A stretch of 64,000 nucleotides of DNA, taken from Rhabdothermincola salaria. Lineage in GTDB: Bacteria; Actinomycetota; Acidimicrobiia; Acidimicrobiales; Acidimicrobilacustridaceae. Location: the NCBI RefSeq assembly GCF_021246445.1, contig NZ_JAJQXW010000001.1, positions 1,630,168-1,694,167 of the forward strand. The letters are read 5' to 3'. Below are positions 16,685 to 26,098 of the stretch, in pieces (the stretch's first letter is position 1; the number at the start of each line of letters is the position of its first letter). A program made the position numbers and the translations under genes. Below the pieces are notes generated by a model. The model searched no databases. It was not told the origin of the DNA and worked only from the letters and a program-made list of their open reading frames with translations.

Positions 16685-17674
16685 ATGACGGACCACTCCC
16701 CACCGGCTGCCCCGACGGGCGGTACGGCCCCGTCGGGCACCGTCATCGCCGACGCCGTCATCACCGCGACCGGCGTCACCCGTCGATTCGGAGCGGTGAC
16801 CGCCCTCGACGGGGCCACGTTCGCGATCGGGGCCGGCATCACCGGCCTGCTCGGCGCCAATGGGGCGGGCAAGACCACCCTCATGGGGCTCCTCCTCGGC
16901 CTGCACCGCCCCGACGACGGGCGGCTGCGGGTCCTGGGCCTCGACCCCACCGTGGCCGGGCCGGCGGTGCGGGCGCGCATCGGCTACTCCCCCGAGCACC
17001 ACCTCCTGCCTCCCGACACGCGGGCCCACGACCTGGTCCGCCACCTGGCCGAGATCCACGGGCTGCCCCACCGCGAGGCGACGGCCCGGGCCAGCGACGC
17101 CCTCTGGCAGGTGGGCCTGGGCGAGGAGCGCTTCCGGCCGGTCGGCACCATGTCGACCGGCCAACGCCAGCGGGTGAAGCTGGCCCAGGCCATCGCCCAC
17201 GACCCCGCGCTCGTCCTGCTCGACGAGCCCACCGACGGCCTCGACCCGGTGCAGCGCGACGAGATGCTGGCCCTCATCCGGCGGGTGGGCACCGAGTTCG
17301 GCATCCACGTGGTGATCTCCTCGCACCTGCTCGAGGAGGTCGAGCGCACCTGCGACGCCGCCGTCATCCTGCGGGCCGGCCAGGTGGTGGCGGCCGGACC
17401 CCTCACCGAGCTCACCGGCCAGGGACGAGGGGTCGTGGTCGAGGTCGACGCCAGCGTCGACGACGTGGCCGCCCGCCTGCGGGCCGCGGGCCTGCAGGTC
17501 GCCGTCGACGGCCTGCGCCTCATGGTCACCGAGGCCGACGGCTCGGGCCCGCCCGGCGACGTGGTGATCCACGACGCCGTGCGCGACGCGGTCGTGGCCG
17601 CCGGGGTGGGGGTGCGACGGCTGAGCGACCGCACCGTCCGCCTCGAGGACGTCTTCCTGGAGGTCGGCGCGTGA
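16685..17674 (+). CDS. ABC transporter ATP-binding protein
   Basis: 329 residues. Walker A GANGAGKTT, a variant signature MSTGQRQRV, Walker B LVLLDEPTDGLDP and the switch His in ISSHLLEEVE are all present, followed by a ~100-residue C-terminal domain. The arrangement (single ATPase, then a GTGA-coupled multi-spanning permease) matches ABC-2-type exporters, which move lipids, polysaccharides or drugs outward. First gene of a five-gene plus-strand run; its stop overlaps the GTG of the permease. Substrate unknown. Confidence 0.9.
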   Translation: MTDHSPPAAPTGGTAPSGTVIADAVITATGVTRRFGAVTALDGATFAIGAGITGLLGANGAGKTTLMGLLLGLHRPDDGRLRVLGLDPTVAGPAVRARIGYSPEHHLLPPDTRAHDLVRHLAEIHGLPHREATARASDALWQVGLGEERFRPVGTMSTGQRQRVKLAQAIAHDPALVLLDEPTDGLDPVQRDEMLALIRRVGTEFGIHVVISSHLLEEVERTCDAAVILRAGQVVAAGPLTELTGQGRGVVVEVDASVDDVAARLRAAGLQVAVDGLRLMVTEADGSGPPGDVVIHDAVRDAVVAAGVGVRRLSDRTVRLEDVFLEVGA

Positions 17675-18549
17675 GCGACGCCCGCATCCTCGATCGCGGC
17701 TACCGCGCCTACACCGGCCCCCGTACCGGCGTGCGGGGGGCGGTGCGTTCGCTGGTGGTGCACTCCACCCAACGGGCGCTCGGCCTCAAGCGGCCGGTCT
17801 GGCAGAAGGTGCTGCCCCTGCTGGCGGTGTTCATCGCCTACGTCCCCGCCATCGTCTTCGTGGGCATCAGCGTGCTGCTGCCCGACGTGCTGCTCGACAA
17901 CGCCGGCGTCCTGCCTACCTACGTCGACTACTACGGGTTCATCTCGGCCGCCATCGTCGTGTTCGCCGCGTTCGTCGCTCCCGAGCTGCTGTGCACCGAC
18001 CGGCGCACCGGCATGCTCGGGCTCTACCTGGCGTCACCGCTCACCCGCAACACCTACCTCTTGGGCAAGGCCGTCGCCGTGGTCGTGCTGCTGGCCCTCG
18101 TCACGCTCGGTCCGCTGCTGTTGATGCTGGCCGGGTTCGTCATCGTGGGACGCGGGCCCGACGGCCCGGCCGCGGTGGCCGAGCTGCTGCTCCAGATGGT
18201 CCTCGGGGGGCTGGCCGTGGCCGTGGTGCAGGCCGCCCTCTCCCTGGCCGTGGCCTCCACCACGTCGCGCAAGGCGGCAGCCTCGGCGGCGATCATCCTC
18301 ATCTTGTTGGCCAGCACCGCCGTGTCTGACGCGCTGCTCACCAGTGCCGCCGCCCCCGACATCGCCTTCGGCCTCAACCTGGTCCAGCTCCCCTTCGAGC
18401 TGGTCGCCCGCATCTACGACGAGCCCAGCGGCATCACCTCGGCCCGCGACATCGCCACCGGCACCATCGTCGCCCTCTACGCCGGGTGGACCGCCCTGTT
18501 CGCCGGGTTCACCTGGCTGCGCTACCGCAGGATGACGGTCACCCGGTGA
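17671..18549 (+). CDS. ABC-2 type transporter permease
   Basis: 292 residues from the GTG in the GTGA overlap with the upstream ATPase. About six hydrophobic segments are visible (LLAVFIAYVPAIVFVGISVLL, FISAAIVVFAAFVAPELL, AVAVVVLLALVTLGPLLLMLAGFVIV, LLLQMVLGGLAVAVVQAALSL, ASAAIILILLASTAV in pattern, and a last one near 275). The DRRTGMLGLYLASPLTRNTYLLGK loop is typical of ABC-2 permeases. The downstream ATPase of a second pair also overlaps by 4 bases. Confidence 0.85.
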   Translation: MSDARILDRGYRAYTGPRTGVRGAVRSLVVHSTQRALGLKRPVWQKVLPLLAVFIAYVPAIVFVGISVLLPDVLLDNAGVLPTYVDYYGFISAAIVVFAAFVAPELLCTDRRTGMLGLYLASPLTRNTYLLGKAVAVVVLLALVTLGPLLLMLAGFVIVGRGPDGPAAVAELLLQMVLGGLAVAVVQAALSLAVASTTSRKAAASAAIILILLASTAVSDALLTSAAAPDIAFGLNLVQLPFELVARIYDEPSGITSARDIATGTIVALYAGWTALFAGFTWLRYRRMTVTR

Positions 18550-19535
18550 CCCCGCTCCCTCCGCCTCCGACCGACGGTCGCCCGCCCCCGCCGGGCCCGC
18601 CCGACCCGCCGGTGCCGCCCGACGCCCGCATCGTCGTCCACCACGTCTCGAAGTGGTTCGGGGACCTGGTGGCGGTGTCGGACGTGACCTTCCACGTGGG
18701 GCCGGGCGTCACCGCCCTCCTGGGCCCCAACGGCGCCGGCAAGTCGACCATGATGCGCCTGCTGTGCGGGCTCACCCCACCGTCGCAGGGCACCGTCACC
18801 GTGCTCGGAGGCAACCCCCGCCGCGACGTTGAGCTGACCGGACGCATCGGTCTGGTCCCCCAGCAAGAGACCCTCTTCGAGGGCTATTCAGCCCTCGAGT
18901 TCGTGCGCCTCGCCGCCGTGCTGCACCGCCGCGACGACCCCGAGGGCGCCGCCCGCGACGCGCTCGCCATCGTCGAGCTCGACCCCGACGAGCCCCGCCC
19001 CATCGCCGGCTTCTCCAAGGGCATGCGCCAACGGGCCAAGGTGGCCCAGGCAATCGTCCACGACCCCGAGGTGGTGGTGCTCGACGAGCCCCTCACCGGC
19101 CTCGACCCCCGCCAGCGCATCCACCTCATCGGGCTGTTCCAACGTCTGGGGGCAGAGGGCAAGACGGTGGTGGTGTCGAGCCACGTCCTCGACGAGGTCG
19201 AACGCTTCGGCAGCCGGGTCCTGGTCATGGCCCAGGGCCGCCTGGCCGCCGAGGGCGACTTCCACGCCATCCGCGACCTCATGGACGACCGTCCCCACCG
19301 GGTGCGGCTGCGCAGCGACGCCCCCCGGGCGCTGGCCAGCGGGCTGCTCCACCGAGGCGTCGTGGTCGCCATCCGTCTCACCGGCGACGACACCGTGGTC
19401 GTCGACACCACCGATGCGGCCCGCCTGCGCCGAGAGGTGCCGGTCGTCGCCGCCGAGCACGGCGCCCGTTTGCTCGAGGTCGCCCCCCTCGACGACGACC
19501 TCGAGAGCGTCTTTCGCTACTTGGTGGGGGGCTGA
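18546..19535 (+). CDS. ABC transporter ATP-binding protein (second pair)
   Basis: 329 residues from GTG 18546 (GTGA overlap). The N-terminal ~35 residues are a Pro-rich extension (PLPPPPTDGRPPPPGPP type). The ATPase core has Walker A GPNGAGKST, signature FSKGMRQRAKVAQAI, Walker B VVVLDEPLTGLDP and switch His in VVSSHVLDEVE. It pairs with the permease one base downstream. Two ATPase/permease pairs in one transcript suggest either a heteromeric exporter or two related exporters. Confidence 0.9.
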   Translation: MTPLPPPPTDGRPPPPGPPDPPVPPDARIVVHHVSKWFGDLVAVSDVTFHVGPGVTALLGPNGAGKSTMMRLLCGLTPPSQGTVTVLGGNPRRDVELTGRIGLVPQQETLFEGYSALEFVRLAAVLHRRDDPEGAARDALAIVELDPDEPRPIAGFSKGMRQRAKVAQAIVHDPEVVVLDEPLTGLDPRQRIHLIGLFQRLGAEGKTVVVSSHVLDEVERFGSRVLVMAQGRLAAEGDFHAIRDLMDDRPHRVRLRSDAPRALASGLLHRGVVVAIRLTGDDTVVVDTTDAARLRREVPVVAAEHGARLLEVAPLDDDLESVFRYLVGG

Positions 19536-19536
19536 C

Positions 19537-20262
19537 GTGGCGGCCCTCTCCCCCACCACCCTGCCCATCTACCGGTTGCTGCTGCGCACCCAGGTCAACC
19601 GGGGCCGGGTCCTGGCCCTGCTGGCCATCGGCGCGGTCGGCATCGTGGTGAGCATCGCCATCGGCTCCACCACCTCGTTCGAACCGGTCGAGCGCGGCGC
19701 CCGCTTCGTCAACGCCTTCGGCCTCTCCCTGCTGGTCCCGGTGACGGCCCTGGTCTTCGCCGCCGCCTCGCTGGGCGACCTCGACGAGGACGGCACCCTC
19801 GTCTACCTGTGGCTGCGACCGGTCCGTCGCTCCCGCATCGTCGTGGCCGCCGCCGCCTCCTCGCTGACCGTGGCCTGGCCGCTGGTCGTGGTGCCCCTGG
19901 CCGTGGCGGCGTGGGCCACCGGTGGCGGCGCCGATCTCGTCGTGGGCACGGTCGTGGCCACCACGTTGGCGCTGACCGCCTACACCGGCCTGTTCTGCGC
20001 GCTCGGCCTGCGCGTGCGCCGCTCGTTGGTGTGGGGACTGCTCTACATCTTCATCTGGGAGGGGTTCATCGCCACGGCCAACGACACCGCCGCCCGCCTG
20101 GCGGTGCGCACCTATGCCCGCTCGGCCCTCAGCGACATCGCCGACGTGACCCTCAGCTTCGCGGCCGTGGCCTCGCCCTACCGCTGGGTGGTCCCTCCGC
20201 TCGTCGGCGTGGCCGCGCTGGTGTACGCCACCCGTCGACTGTCCCGCCAGGACGTGGCGTGA
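19537..20262 (+). CDS. ABC-2 type transporter permease (second pair)
   Basis: 241 residues from GTG 19537, one base after the ATPase stop. Six hydrophobic segments, starting LALLAIGAVGIVVSIAIG and LSLLVPVTALVFAAASLG, with the cytoplasmic motif LGDLDEDGTLVYLWLRPVRRSRIV typical of ABC-2 exporters. Partner of the preceding ATPase. Confidence 0.83.
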   Translation: MAALSPTTLPIYRLLLRTQVNRGRVLALLAIGAVGIVVSIAIGSTTSFEPVERGARFVNAFGLSLLVPVTALVFAAASLGDLDEDGTLVYLWLRPVRRSRIVVAAAASSLTVAWPLVVVPLAVAAWATGGGADLVVGTVVATTLALTAYTGLFCALGLRVRRSLVWGLLYIFIWEGFIATANDTAARLAVRTYARSALSDIADVTLSFAAVASPYRWVVPPLVGVAALVYATRRLSRQDVA

Positions 20263-20275
20263 CCACCATCGGGCG

Positions 20276-21598
20276 GTGGCCGCGGCCCCGGTGAGGCACC
20301 TCGATCGGGAGATCCTGCGCCTGGCCGTGCCGGCGCTCGGCGCCCTGGTGGCCGAACCCCTCTACGTGCTGGCCGACACCGCCATGGTGGGGCGTGCCGT
20401 CGGCACCGACGCCCTCGCCGGCCTGGCCGTGGCCACCAGCATCTTGTTGCTGGGCTACGCCATCTTCATCTTCCTCGCCTACGGCACGACGGCGTCGGTG
20501 GCCCGCCTCATCGGCGCCGGCGACGAGCGCGAAGCCGCCCACCAGGCCGTGCAGGGCCTGTGGCTGGCCCTGGGTCTCGGCGTGGCGGTCGCCGTCGTCA
20601 CCGCCTTCGCCTCCGGGCCCCTCGTCGGGCTGCTCGGGGCCACGGGCGACGTGCGCACCCAGGCCGAGCTGTACCTGCGCATCAGCCTGCTGGGCGTGCC
20701 CGCCATGCTCATGGTGCTGGCCGGCACCGGCTACCTGCGGGGTCTGCAGGACACCCGCACCCCGTTGCTGGTGGCGGCCGGTTCCGCGCTGTTGAACCTG
20801 GTCCTCGGGCTGTGGTGGGTCGTGGTGCTCGATCTCGGGGTCGGCGCATCGGCGGCGTCGACGGTGGTGGCCCAGTGGCTCTCGGCCGGCGTGTACGTGT
20901 GGTGGACGGCCCGGGCCGTGCGCCGCCACCAGGTGCCGCTCGGCGTCGATCCCAGAACGGTGGTGCGCCTGGCGGTGGTGGGGCGGGACCTGTTCTGGCG
21001 CACCGCCGCCCTGCGCGGCTCGTTGCTGGTGGCCACCGCGGTGGCCACCCGCATCGGCACCGTCGACGTCGCCGCCCATCAGATCGCCTTCGAGATCTGG
21101 GCCCTGCTGGCCCTGATCCTCGATGCCCTGGCCATCGCCGGCCAGGCCATGATCGGGCGCTACCTGGGCGCCGGCTCGGTCGCCGAGGCCCGGGCCGCCG
21201 GCCGACGCCTCCTCGGGTGGGGGCTGGCCGCCGGGGTGGTGTTGGGCGTCGTCGTCGCCGGGGCCCACCCGTGGTTGGGACAGCTGTTCAGCACCGATCC
21301 GGAGGTGGTCGCCCTCGCCGGGTTCGTGTTGCTCTGGGTGGCCGTGATCCAACCGGTGAACGGCGTGGTCTTCGTGCTCGACGGTCTGCTCATCGGCGCG
21401 GCCGACATGGCGTTCCTGGCCCGGGCCATGGGGGTGGCCGCCCTCGTGTTCGTCCCCTGCGCGGCGGCGGTGGCCCTGCTGGGGCTGGGCATCGGCTGGC
21501 TGTGGGCGGCGTTGTCGCTGCTGATGGTCACCCGGCTGGTGCTGCTGTGGCACCGCTGGCGGGGCGACGCCTGGGCGGTGACCGGCGCCCACCGCTGA
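20276..21598 (+). CDS. MATE family efflux transporter (DinF-like)
   Basis: 440 residues starting at GTG 20276, 13 bases after the ABC permease stop. Twelve hydrophobic segments in two halves, with the MATE hallmarks PLYVLADTAMVGRAVGTDALAGL in TM1-2 and the matching VAAHQIAFEIWALLALILDALAIAGQAMIGR in TM7-8. It would export organic cations or toxic metabolites using the proton or sodium gradient. Last gene of the plus-strand transport run. Placement with two ABC exporters suggests common regulation of efflux, but no regulator gene is adjacent. Confidence 0.88.
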   Translation: MAAAPVRHLDREILRLAVPALGALVAEPLYVLADTAMVGRAVGTDALAGLAVATSILLLGYAIFIFLAYGTTASVARLIGAGDEREAAHQAVQGLWLALGLGVAVAVVTAFASGPLVGLLGATGDVRTQAELYLRISLLGVPAMLMVLAGTGYLRGLQDTRTPLLVAAGSALLNLVLGLWWVVVLDLGVGASAASTVVAQWLSAGVYVWWTARAVRRHQVPLGVDPRTVVRLAVVGRDLFWRTAALRGSLLVATAVATRIGTVDVAAHQIAFEIWALLALILDALAIAGQAMIGRYLGAGSVAEARAAGRRLLGWGLAAGVVLGVVVAGAHPWLGQLFSTDPEVVALAGFVLLWVAVIQPVNGVVFVLDGLLIGAADMAFLARAMGVAALVFVPCAAAVALLGLGIGWLWAALSLLMVTRLVLLWHRWRGDAWAVTGAHR

Positions 21599-21614
21599 CG
21601 ACGGCTGACCCGGT

Positions 21615-22907
21615 TCAGAAGCGGGTGGTGCAGTGCGGGGCGAGCCCGGTCGCGAACAAGGCGTCGGCGAGCGCGATCGCGCCCGACCGGTGCTCGGTGA
21701 CCAGACCGGCCCCGACCAGGGCCTGCCAGGTGGTGTGGCCGAGGCACAGCGCGCCGAGGTCGGCGACGGAGGTGGACAGGTCGGGATCGGCCTCGACCCT
21801 GGTGCACGCCGCCGTGCCGGCCGCATCGGCCTGGACCAGGTAGGTGCCGGTGACGTCGAAGGGACAGGCCGAGCCGGACCGCTCGGCGGTTCGGCGGCCG
21901 AACGGATCGGCGATGTGCACGACCACCTGGCCCTGACCGGCGTAGCCGCGGGCCGACAGCAGGCCGGCCACGTCGACCGGGCGCACCCACAGACCGTCGT
22001 GGCGCTCGGTGACGCCGAGGGCACGCGGGTCGGCGAGGCGGAGGCGGTGGGGCTCGTCCATCGGGCGGCGCGAGATCACCACGGACGACACCAGGTCGAG
22101 GGTGGTGAGGTACTGCCACAGGGCAGCGTCGGTCTCGGGGTCCGATGCGACCATCTCGAAGACCTCGGCCTCCCAGGTCCCCACCTCACCGCGCTGGTGC
22201 ACCTTGTACAGGGCGTAGCCGGTGGCGGAGCCGTCGGGCTCCTCGGACGCCACGACCACGAAGCCCCGACCGAAGCTCTTCCACGTGGCCGTCTCGGACA
22301 GCAGGCACTCCCACCACGCCTCGCGGCGGCTGAGCTCGCCCGGGCGTTGCTGGCGGTACCGGTCGAACGCGGGGGCCAGCGTCGCCGCCGCCTCGGCCTG
22401 GGGGACGAGACGCAGGTGGCGCTCGGGAGGCGCGGCCAGGGTCGACGCCTGATGCCGGTCGATCCTGAGGCTCTCGTGCTCGCTGGCCACCCCGTAGCCG
22501 AAGCGTCGGTAGATGCCGGCCTCGGAGGCCAGCAGCACGGCGGCGGCGTCGCCCCGCTCGGCGACGTCGACCAGCTGGCGGGCCATCATCGAGGTGAGCA
22601 GCCCGCGGCGGTGGTGGGTGGGGCGCACACCCACGTTGGTGACTGCGGCGACCGGCACCGTGGGGGCGGGACGTCCCGCCCCGATGTCCTCGGTCGCACC
22701 CGGCAACGTCATGGCCGTCGAGTACGCCGCGGCCCCGCCCACGAAGACCCCGTCGAGCTCGGCGACGAGGGTGCGGTCGTACTCCACGACACCCCGCTCG
22801 AGCTCGACGTGGGCGGCCGGCGGCACGAACCCGAAGGCCAGGTCGGTGGCTCGCACGAACTCGCCCAGCTCGTCGTCGCCGATGGTGCGCAGCGTCACGT
22901 CCCCCAT
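21615..22907 (-). CDS. Eis-like GNAT N-acetyltransferase with sterol-carrier domain
   Basis: 430 residues from ATG 22907 (a GTG at 22925 would add six). Three-part Eis architecture: N-terminal GNAT domain with the acetyl-CoA motif VGVRPTHHRRGLLTSMM; central second GNAT-like domain; and C-terminal sterol-carrier-like domain ending in HCTTRF. The C-terminal Phe carboxylate acts as catalytic base in Eis and is kept here. Mycobacterial Eis acetylates aminoglycosides and some host proteins; the native substrate here is unknown. Convergent with the MATE gene, 16 bases apart. Confidence 0.88.
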   Translation of the reverse strand: MGDVTLRTIGDDELGEFVRATDLAFGFVPPAAHVELERGVVEYDRTLVAELDGVFVGGAAAYSTAMTLPGATEDIGAGRPAPTVPVAAVTNVGVRPTHHRRGLLTSMMARQLVDVAERGDAAAVLLASEAGIYRRFGYGVASEHESLRIDRHQASTLAAPPERHLRLVPQAEAAATLAPAFDRYRQQRPGELSRREAWWECLLSETATWKSFGRGFVVVASEEPDGSATGYALYKVHQRGEVGTWEAEVFEMVASDPETDAALWQYLTTLDLVSSVVISRRPMDEPHRLRLADPRALGVTERHDGLWVRPVDVAGLLSARGYAGQGQVVVHIADPFGRRTAERSGSACPFDVTGTYLVQADAAGTAACTRVEADPDLSTSVADLGALCLGHTTWQALVGAGLVTEHRSGAIALADALFATGLAPHCTTRF

Positions 22908-22957
22908 GGGTGGAGTCTGCCCCACCCTGGGCCCGACGCCACGGGGGTTCGGACGCG

Positions 22958-22990
22958 ACGAGGGCCCGGGCGCTCGGCCCGGGCCCTCGT
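22958..22990 (-). terminator. Terminator of the lipoprotein gene
   Basis: 14-bp perfect stem ACGAGGGCCCGGGC / GCCCGGGCCCTCGT with a 5-base loop, 17 bases past the stop of the gene at 23008. No T-run, as is common in high-GC actinobacteria. Confidence 0.65.
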
Positions 22991-23007
22991 GTCAGGTCAC
23001 GAGGTGG

Positions 23008-23589
23008 TCAGCTACCGAAGTCCGAGGCGTCGAAGCCCTCGCAGTTCTCGGCGAGCCACTCCTCGATGTTGGCCTGAGCCTCGGTGACCTCGTCGCTCTC
23101 GAGGGCGGCACCGGCCTCTTCCATCTTCTCCTGGTACTCCGGGTCGAAGATGTTGCCGCCACCCTCGCCCAGCGCCTCACCGAACTCGGCGAACGCGTCC
23201 TGGATCACCTCGAAGTCGTCGGCGATCTCGTCGGGGATCTCGGCACCGAGCCCGGCCAGCTCGTCCTCCATCTCCTGGAGCTCTTCGTCCTCCATGGCCC
23301 CACCGAACATCGACCCGAGAGCGCCCAGGCTGATGGTGGCGTAGGCCAGCCCGACGTTGGTGCACTCGTCGTCGCCGAACATGCCCAGGGCGTTGTCGAG
23401 GTCGCCGCTGCTGCCGCCGTCGTCGCTGTCGCTGCCCGAGTCGTCGGTGGCCTCGGTGGTGGGGGAATCGTTGCCGCTGGACTCGACGACGGGGTCGTCG
23501 CCACCACCGCCGCACGCGGCCACGGCCACCACCATCACCAGGGCGAGCAGGGTCGCCATCACCTTGTTGCGCATCGCAGTCATCGCCAT
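23008..23589 (-). CDS. Secreted lipoprotein, acidic, unknown function
   Basis: 193 residues from ATG 23589 (ATG 23583 is an alternative). Signal peptide ALVMVVAVAAC with a lipobox VAAC, so it should be lipid-anchored on the outer face of the membrane. A Ser/Asp/Thr-rich spacer (~35 residues) precedes an acidic helical domain bounded by two cysteines (DDECTN near the start, AENCEG near the end). That domain is similar in layout to the protein encoded immediately upstream at 23636 (see findings), so the two look like paralogues. GGAAAG lies ~10 bases before the ATG; a TAGTCT hexamer at 23633-23638 could give it its own promoter. Confidence 0.72.
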   Translation of the reverse strand: MAMTAMRNKVMATLLALVMVVAVAACGGGGDDPVVESSGNDSPTTEATDDSGSDSDDGGSSGDLDNALGMFGDDECTNVGLAYATISLGALGSMFGGAMEDEELQEMEDELAGLGAEIPDEIADDFEVIQDAFAEFGEALGEGGGNIFDPEYQEKMEEAGAALESDEVTEAQANIEEWLAENCEGFDASDFGS

Positions 23590-23635
23590 GTCGAGCTCAC
23601 TTTCCGTCCAGGCTGGGGCCGTGGTCGTCCAGAGA

Positions 23636-24145
23636 CTACGCGCCGGGAACCAGCAGGTCGGCCGGTCCCACCACATCCGGCCCGCACTCGGCGTCGATCC
23701 AGGCCCCGAGCTCGGCCGCAGCCGCCTCGAAGGCCTCGGTCCCTTCGGCGAGGACCCCGGCCACCTCGGCGTCCGACGGCCACGAGCCGCTCGACGCCGC
23801 CGCGGTGTGGAGCAGGGCCAGGGCCTCGACCTGCGTCGTCACCGCCGCCTCCATGGCGGCCAGGTCGTCGGCGAACCCCGGCGGAACCTGGGTGCGCAGG
23901 CCGGCGAGCCACTCCCCGAGCTCACCCTGCTCGGCCGAGGACGACGCCTCCGGGCCCAGCGCCGGAAAGGCGGTGGCGTGGGACAGGTGGATCAGCGCGA
24001 CGCACTGGGCGGTGCGATCCTCCTCATGCCCAGCGGACGTGCTGACGACCGCCGGCTCGGGCGGAGGCGCAGACGCGGCAGTGCCCGAACAGGCCGAGGC
24101 GAGCAGAGCGAGAAGGGCCGCCCGGGCGACGTGGTGTGAGGACAT
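23636..24145 (-). CDS. Secreted lipoprotein, paralogue of the downstream gene
   Basis: 169 residues. Start ATG 24145 with GGAGG 9 bases upstream. Signal peptide AALLALLASAC with lipobox ASAC. The mature domain has a first Cys (TAQCVAL), a Pro followed by ADDL, long Ala/Glu helices and a final WIDAECGP. This aligns by eye with CTNVGL.., IPDEIADDF.., EWLAENCEG of the next gene. Function unknown; probably a helical, disulfide-closed extracytoplasmic domain. The two genes are 46 bases apart on the same strand. Confidence 0.7.
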   Translation of the reverse strand: MSSHHVARAALLALLASACSGTAASAPPPEPAVVSTSAGHEEDRTAQCVALIHLSHATAFPALGPEASSSAEQGELGEWLAGLRTQVPPGFADDLAAMEAAVTTQVEALALLHTAAASSGSWPSDAEVAGVLAEGTEAFEAAAAELGAWIDAECGPDVVGPADLLVPGA

Positions 24146-24601
24146 GTCGAGACCTCCAGTGGGTCCTCGTGGCTTCGAGGACCCCGGAGGGCCGATGCGC
24201 CGACGATACCCCCGAGCCGATTCCCCGCCAAGGGGCTCTGCTGATGGCGCCCTCCTCGCAGGCTCGTCGGGACGCGGTGTGGGCGGGTCGCTGGCGCTCC
24301 CGTCGCCCACCTGTCCGCAAACGTCATCTGACTCACGACGACAGCGAGCCTTCGACCACGTGGCCGCTCCTCGCCACACCCCTGCGACAACCAGCCGTCG
24401 GCCTCCCGGGGGGTGGCCCGGACCACGGTTCTGACGCGCGCACAGGAGCGAGTGCGGCTCGGCGAGCGCAGCCTGCGATCGACGAAGGGTTCGTCGGCCC
24501 ACGCCCGAGCTCGACGAAGCCGCCGCTCTGAGCGACTGAGCACGTCAGGTTCTGGTCCGGGACAGGACCCGCCGGGAGGTCGGGGGGTGAGACGTGCGCG
24601 C
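24146..24601. other. 456-base intergenic region; no gene supported
   Basis: No ORF here has the codon pattern of its neighbours, and no tRNA or other RNA structure is evident. Its left side contains the lipoprotein promoter listed below; the rest, before the gatB stop, shows nothing I can assign. Confidence 0.5.
24203..24231 (-). promoter_or_regulatory. Sigma-70-type promoter of the lipoprotein gene at 24145
   Basis: -35 TTGGCG (24231-24226), 17-base spacer, -10 TATCGT (24208-24203), giving a leader of about 50 bases that contains the GGAGG site. Confidence 0.5.
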
Positions 24602-26098
24602 TCAGGCGCCGACGCGGCGCTGCTCCAGGAGGGCGGTGACGATCTTGCCGTCGGCCTGGCCCTTGGTGGCCTTCATCACGTTGCCGACGAAGAAGCCGGT
24701 GAGCTTGCCCCGCTTCTTGTCGTCGCCCTCGCAGTAGTCCGACCAGGCCTCGGCGTTGGCGGCGATGATCTCGTCGAGCACGGCCTCGAGCGCCGAGGTG
24801 TCCATGGCCTCGAAGCCCTTGGCCGCGGCGATGGCGTCGGGCGGCTCGCCGCTGGTGACCATCTCGGCCAACACGGCCTTGGCCTGGGTGGCGGTGAGCT
24901 TGCCGTCGAGCTCGAGGGCGATGAGGGCGGCGAGGTGGGACGGATCGAGCCCTTCGGCCCCCTCGACGGCCAGGTTGTGCTCGACGTGGGTGAGCACCCG
25001 GGCCGGCTCGCCGCCGGCGTCGATGGCGGACAGGGCCAGAGCGTCGAGGTCGCGGGCCACCGCGATGGCGGCTTCGGCCGGTGCCACCCCGGCCGCGGCG
25101 GCCAGGCGGGCCCGGCGCTCGGCCGGGAGCACGGGGAGGGCGGCGTCGATGGCGTCGACCCACTCCCGGCCGGGGTCGAGGGGCACGAGGTCCGGTTCCT
25201 GGAAGTACCGGTAGTCCTCGGCTTCCTCCTTGGACCGCCCGGGACGGGTGCGGCCTGCGCCCTCGTCCCAGTGGCGGGTCTCCTGGCGGATGCGCTCACC
25301 GGTCTCGAGCAGGTCGACCTGGCGGCGGGCCTCGTACTCGATGGCCCGCCCGAGCGAGCGCAGCGAGTTGAGGTTCTTGATCTCGCAGCGGGTGCCGAGC
25401 TCGGCGTCGCCCACGTGACGCACGCTGACGTTGGCGTCGACGCGCAGCGACCCCTCCTCCATCTTGGCGTCGGAGGCGCCGGTGGCCAGCAGGATGGCCC
25501 GTAGCTCGTCGATGTAGGCCTTGGCCTGCTCGGGGTGGCGGATGTGGGGTCGGCCCACGATCTCGACCAGCGGCACCCCGGCGCGGTTGTAGTCGACGAG
25601 GGAGTAGTCGGCGCCGTGGATGCGCCCACTGCCCCCGGCGTGGGTGTTCTTGCCGGTGTCCTCTTCGATGTGGGCCCGTTCGATGCCGACGCGGGTGCCG
25701 TCGGGGAGGTCGAGCCAGCCGTCGACGTTGATGGGCCGGTCGTACTGGCTGACCTGGTAGTCCTTCGGCATGTCCGGATAGAAGTAGTTCTTGCGGGCGA
25801 AGACCGACGGCTCGACCTCGCAGTGCAGCGCCCGTCCGAGGCGCATGGCCAGCTCCACCACCTGGCGGTTGAGCACGGGCAACGACCCCGGGAGCCCCAG
25901 GCAGACCGGGCAGACGTTGGTGTTGGGCTCGGACCCGAAGTGGTTGGGGCACCCGCAGAAGAGCTTGGTGGCGGTGGCCAGCTCGCAGTGGACCTCGAGG
26001 CCCACCACGATCTCCCAGGTGGCCCCGGTGGCCTCGCTGTCGATGGTGAAGTGCTCGCCCTCGATGGGCTCGTGGGTGAGGTTCTCGATCGGGCTCAT
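24602..26098 (-). CDS. gatB: Asp/Glu-tRNA(Asn/Gln) amidotransferase subunit B
   Basis: 498 residues from ATG 26098, whose ATGA overlaps the gatA stop. Signature features: [13 protein letters not shown], zinc-site cysteines in [22 protein letters not shown], the [10 protein letters not shown] catalytic cradle, and the C-terminal YqeY-like tRNA-binding tail domain. GatB phosphorylates Glu-tRNA(Gln) or Asp-tRNA(Asn) and binds the tRNA; with GatA and GatC it amidates it. Its presence implies that Gln-tRNA (and/or Asn-tRNA) is made by the indirect route. Confidence 0.97.
   Translation of the reverse strand: MSPIENLTHEPIEGEHFTIDSEATGATWEIVVGLEVHCELATATKLFCGCPNHFGSEPNTNVCPVCLGLPGSLPVLNRQVVELAMRLGRALHCEVEPSVFARKNYFYPDMPKDYQVSQYDRPINVDGWLDLPDGTRVGIERAHIEEDTGKNTHAGGSGRIHGADYSLVDYNRAGVPLVEIVGRPHIRHPEQAKAYIDELRAILLATGASDAKMEEGSLRVDANVSVRHVGDAELGTRCEIKNLNSLRSLGRAIEYEARRQVDLLETGERIRQETRHWDEGAGRTRPGRSKEEAEDYRYFQEPDLVPLDPGREWVDAIDAALPVLPAERRARLAAAAGVAPAEAAIAVARDLDALALSAIDAGGEPARVLTHVEHNLAVEGAEGLDPSHLAALIALELDGKLTATQAKAVLAEMVTSGEPPDAIAAAKGFEAMDTSALEAVLDEIIAANAEAWSDYCEGDDKKRGKLTGFFVGNVMKATKGQADGKIVTALLEQRRVGA

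Noticed and set aside
24146-24601. ORFs of 131 and 183 codons in the gap upstream of gatB's end
   Set aside because: They lack the strong G/C third-position bias of true genes here, have Arg/Ser/Pro-rich shadow-like composition, and have no ribosome-binding site or -10 box at their starts.
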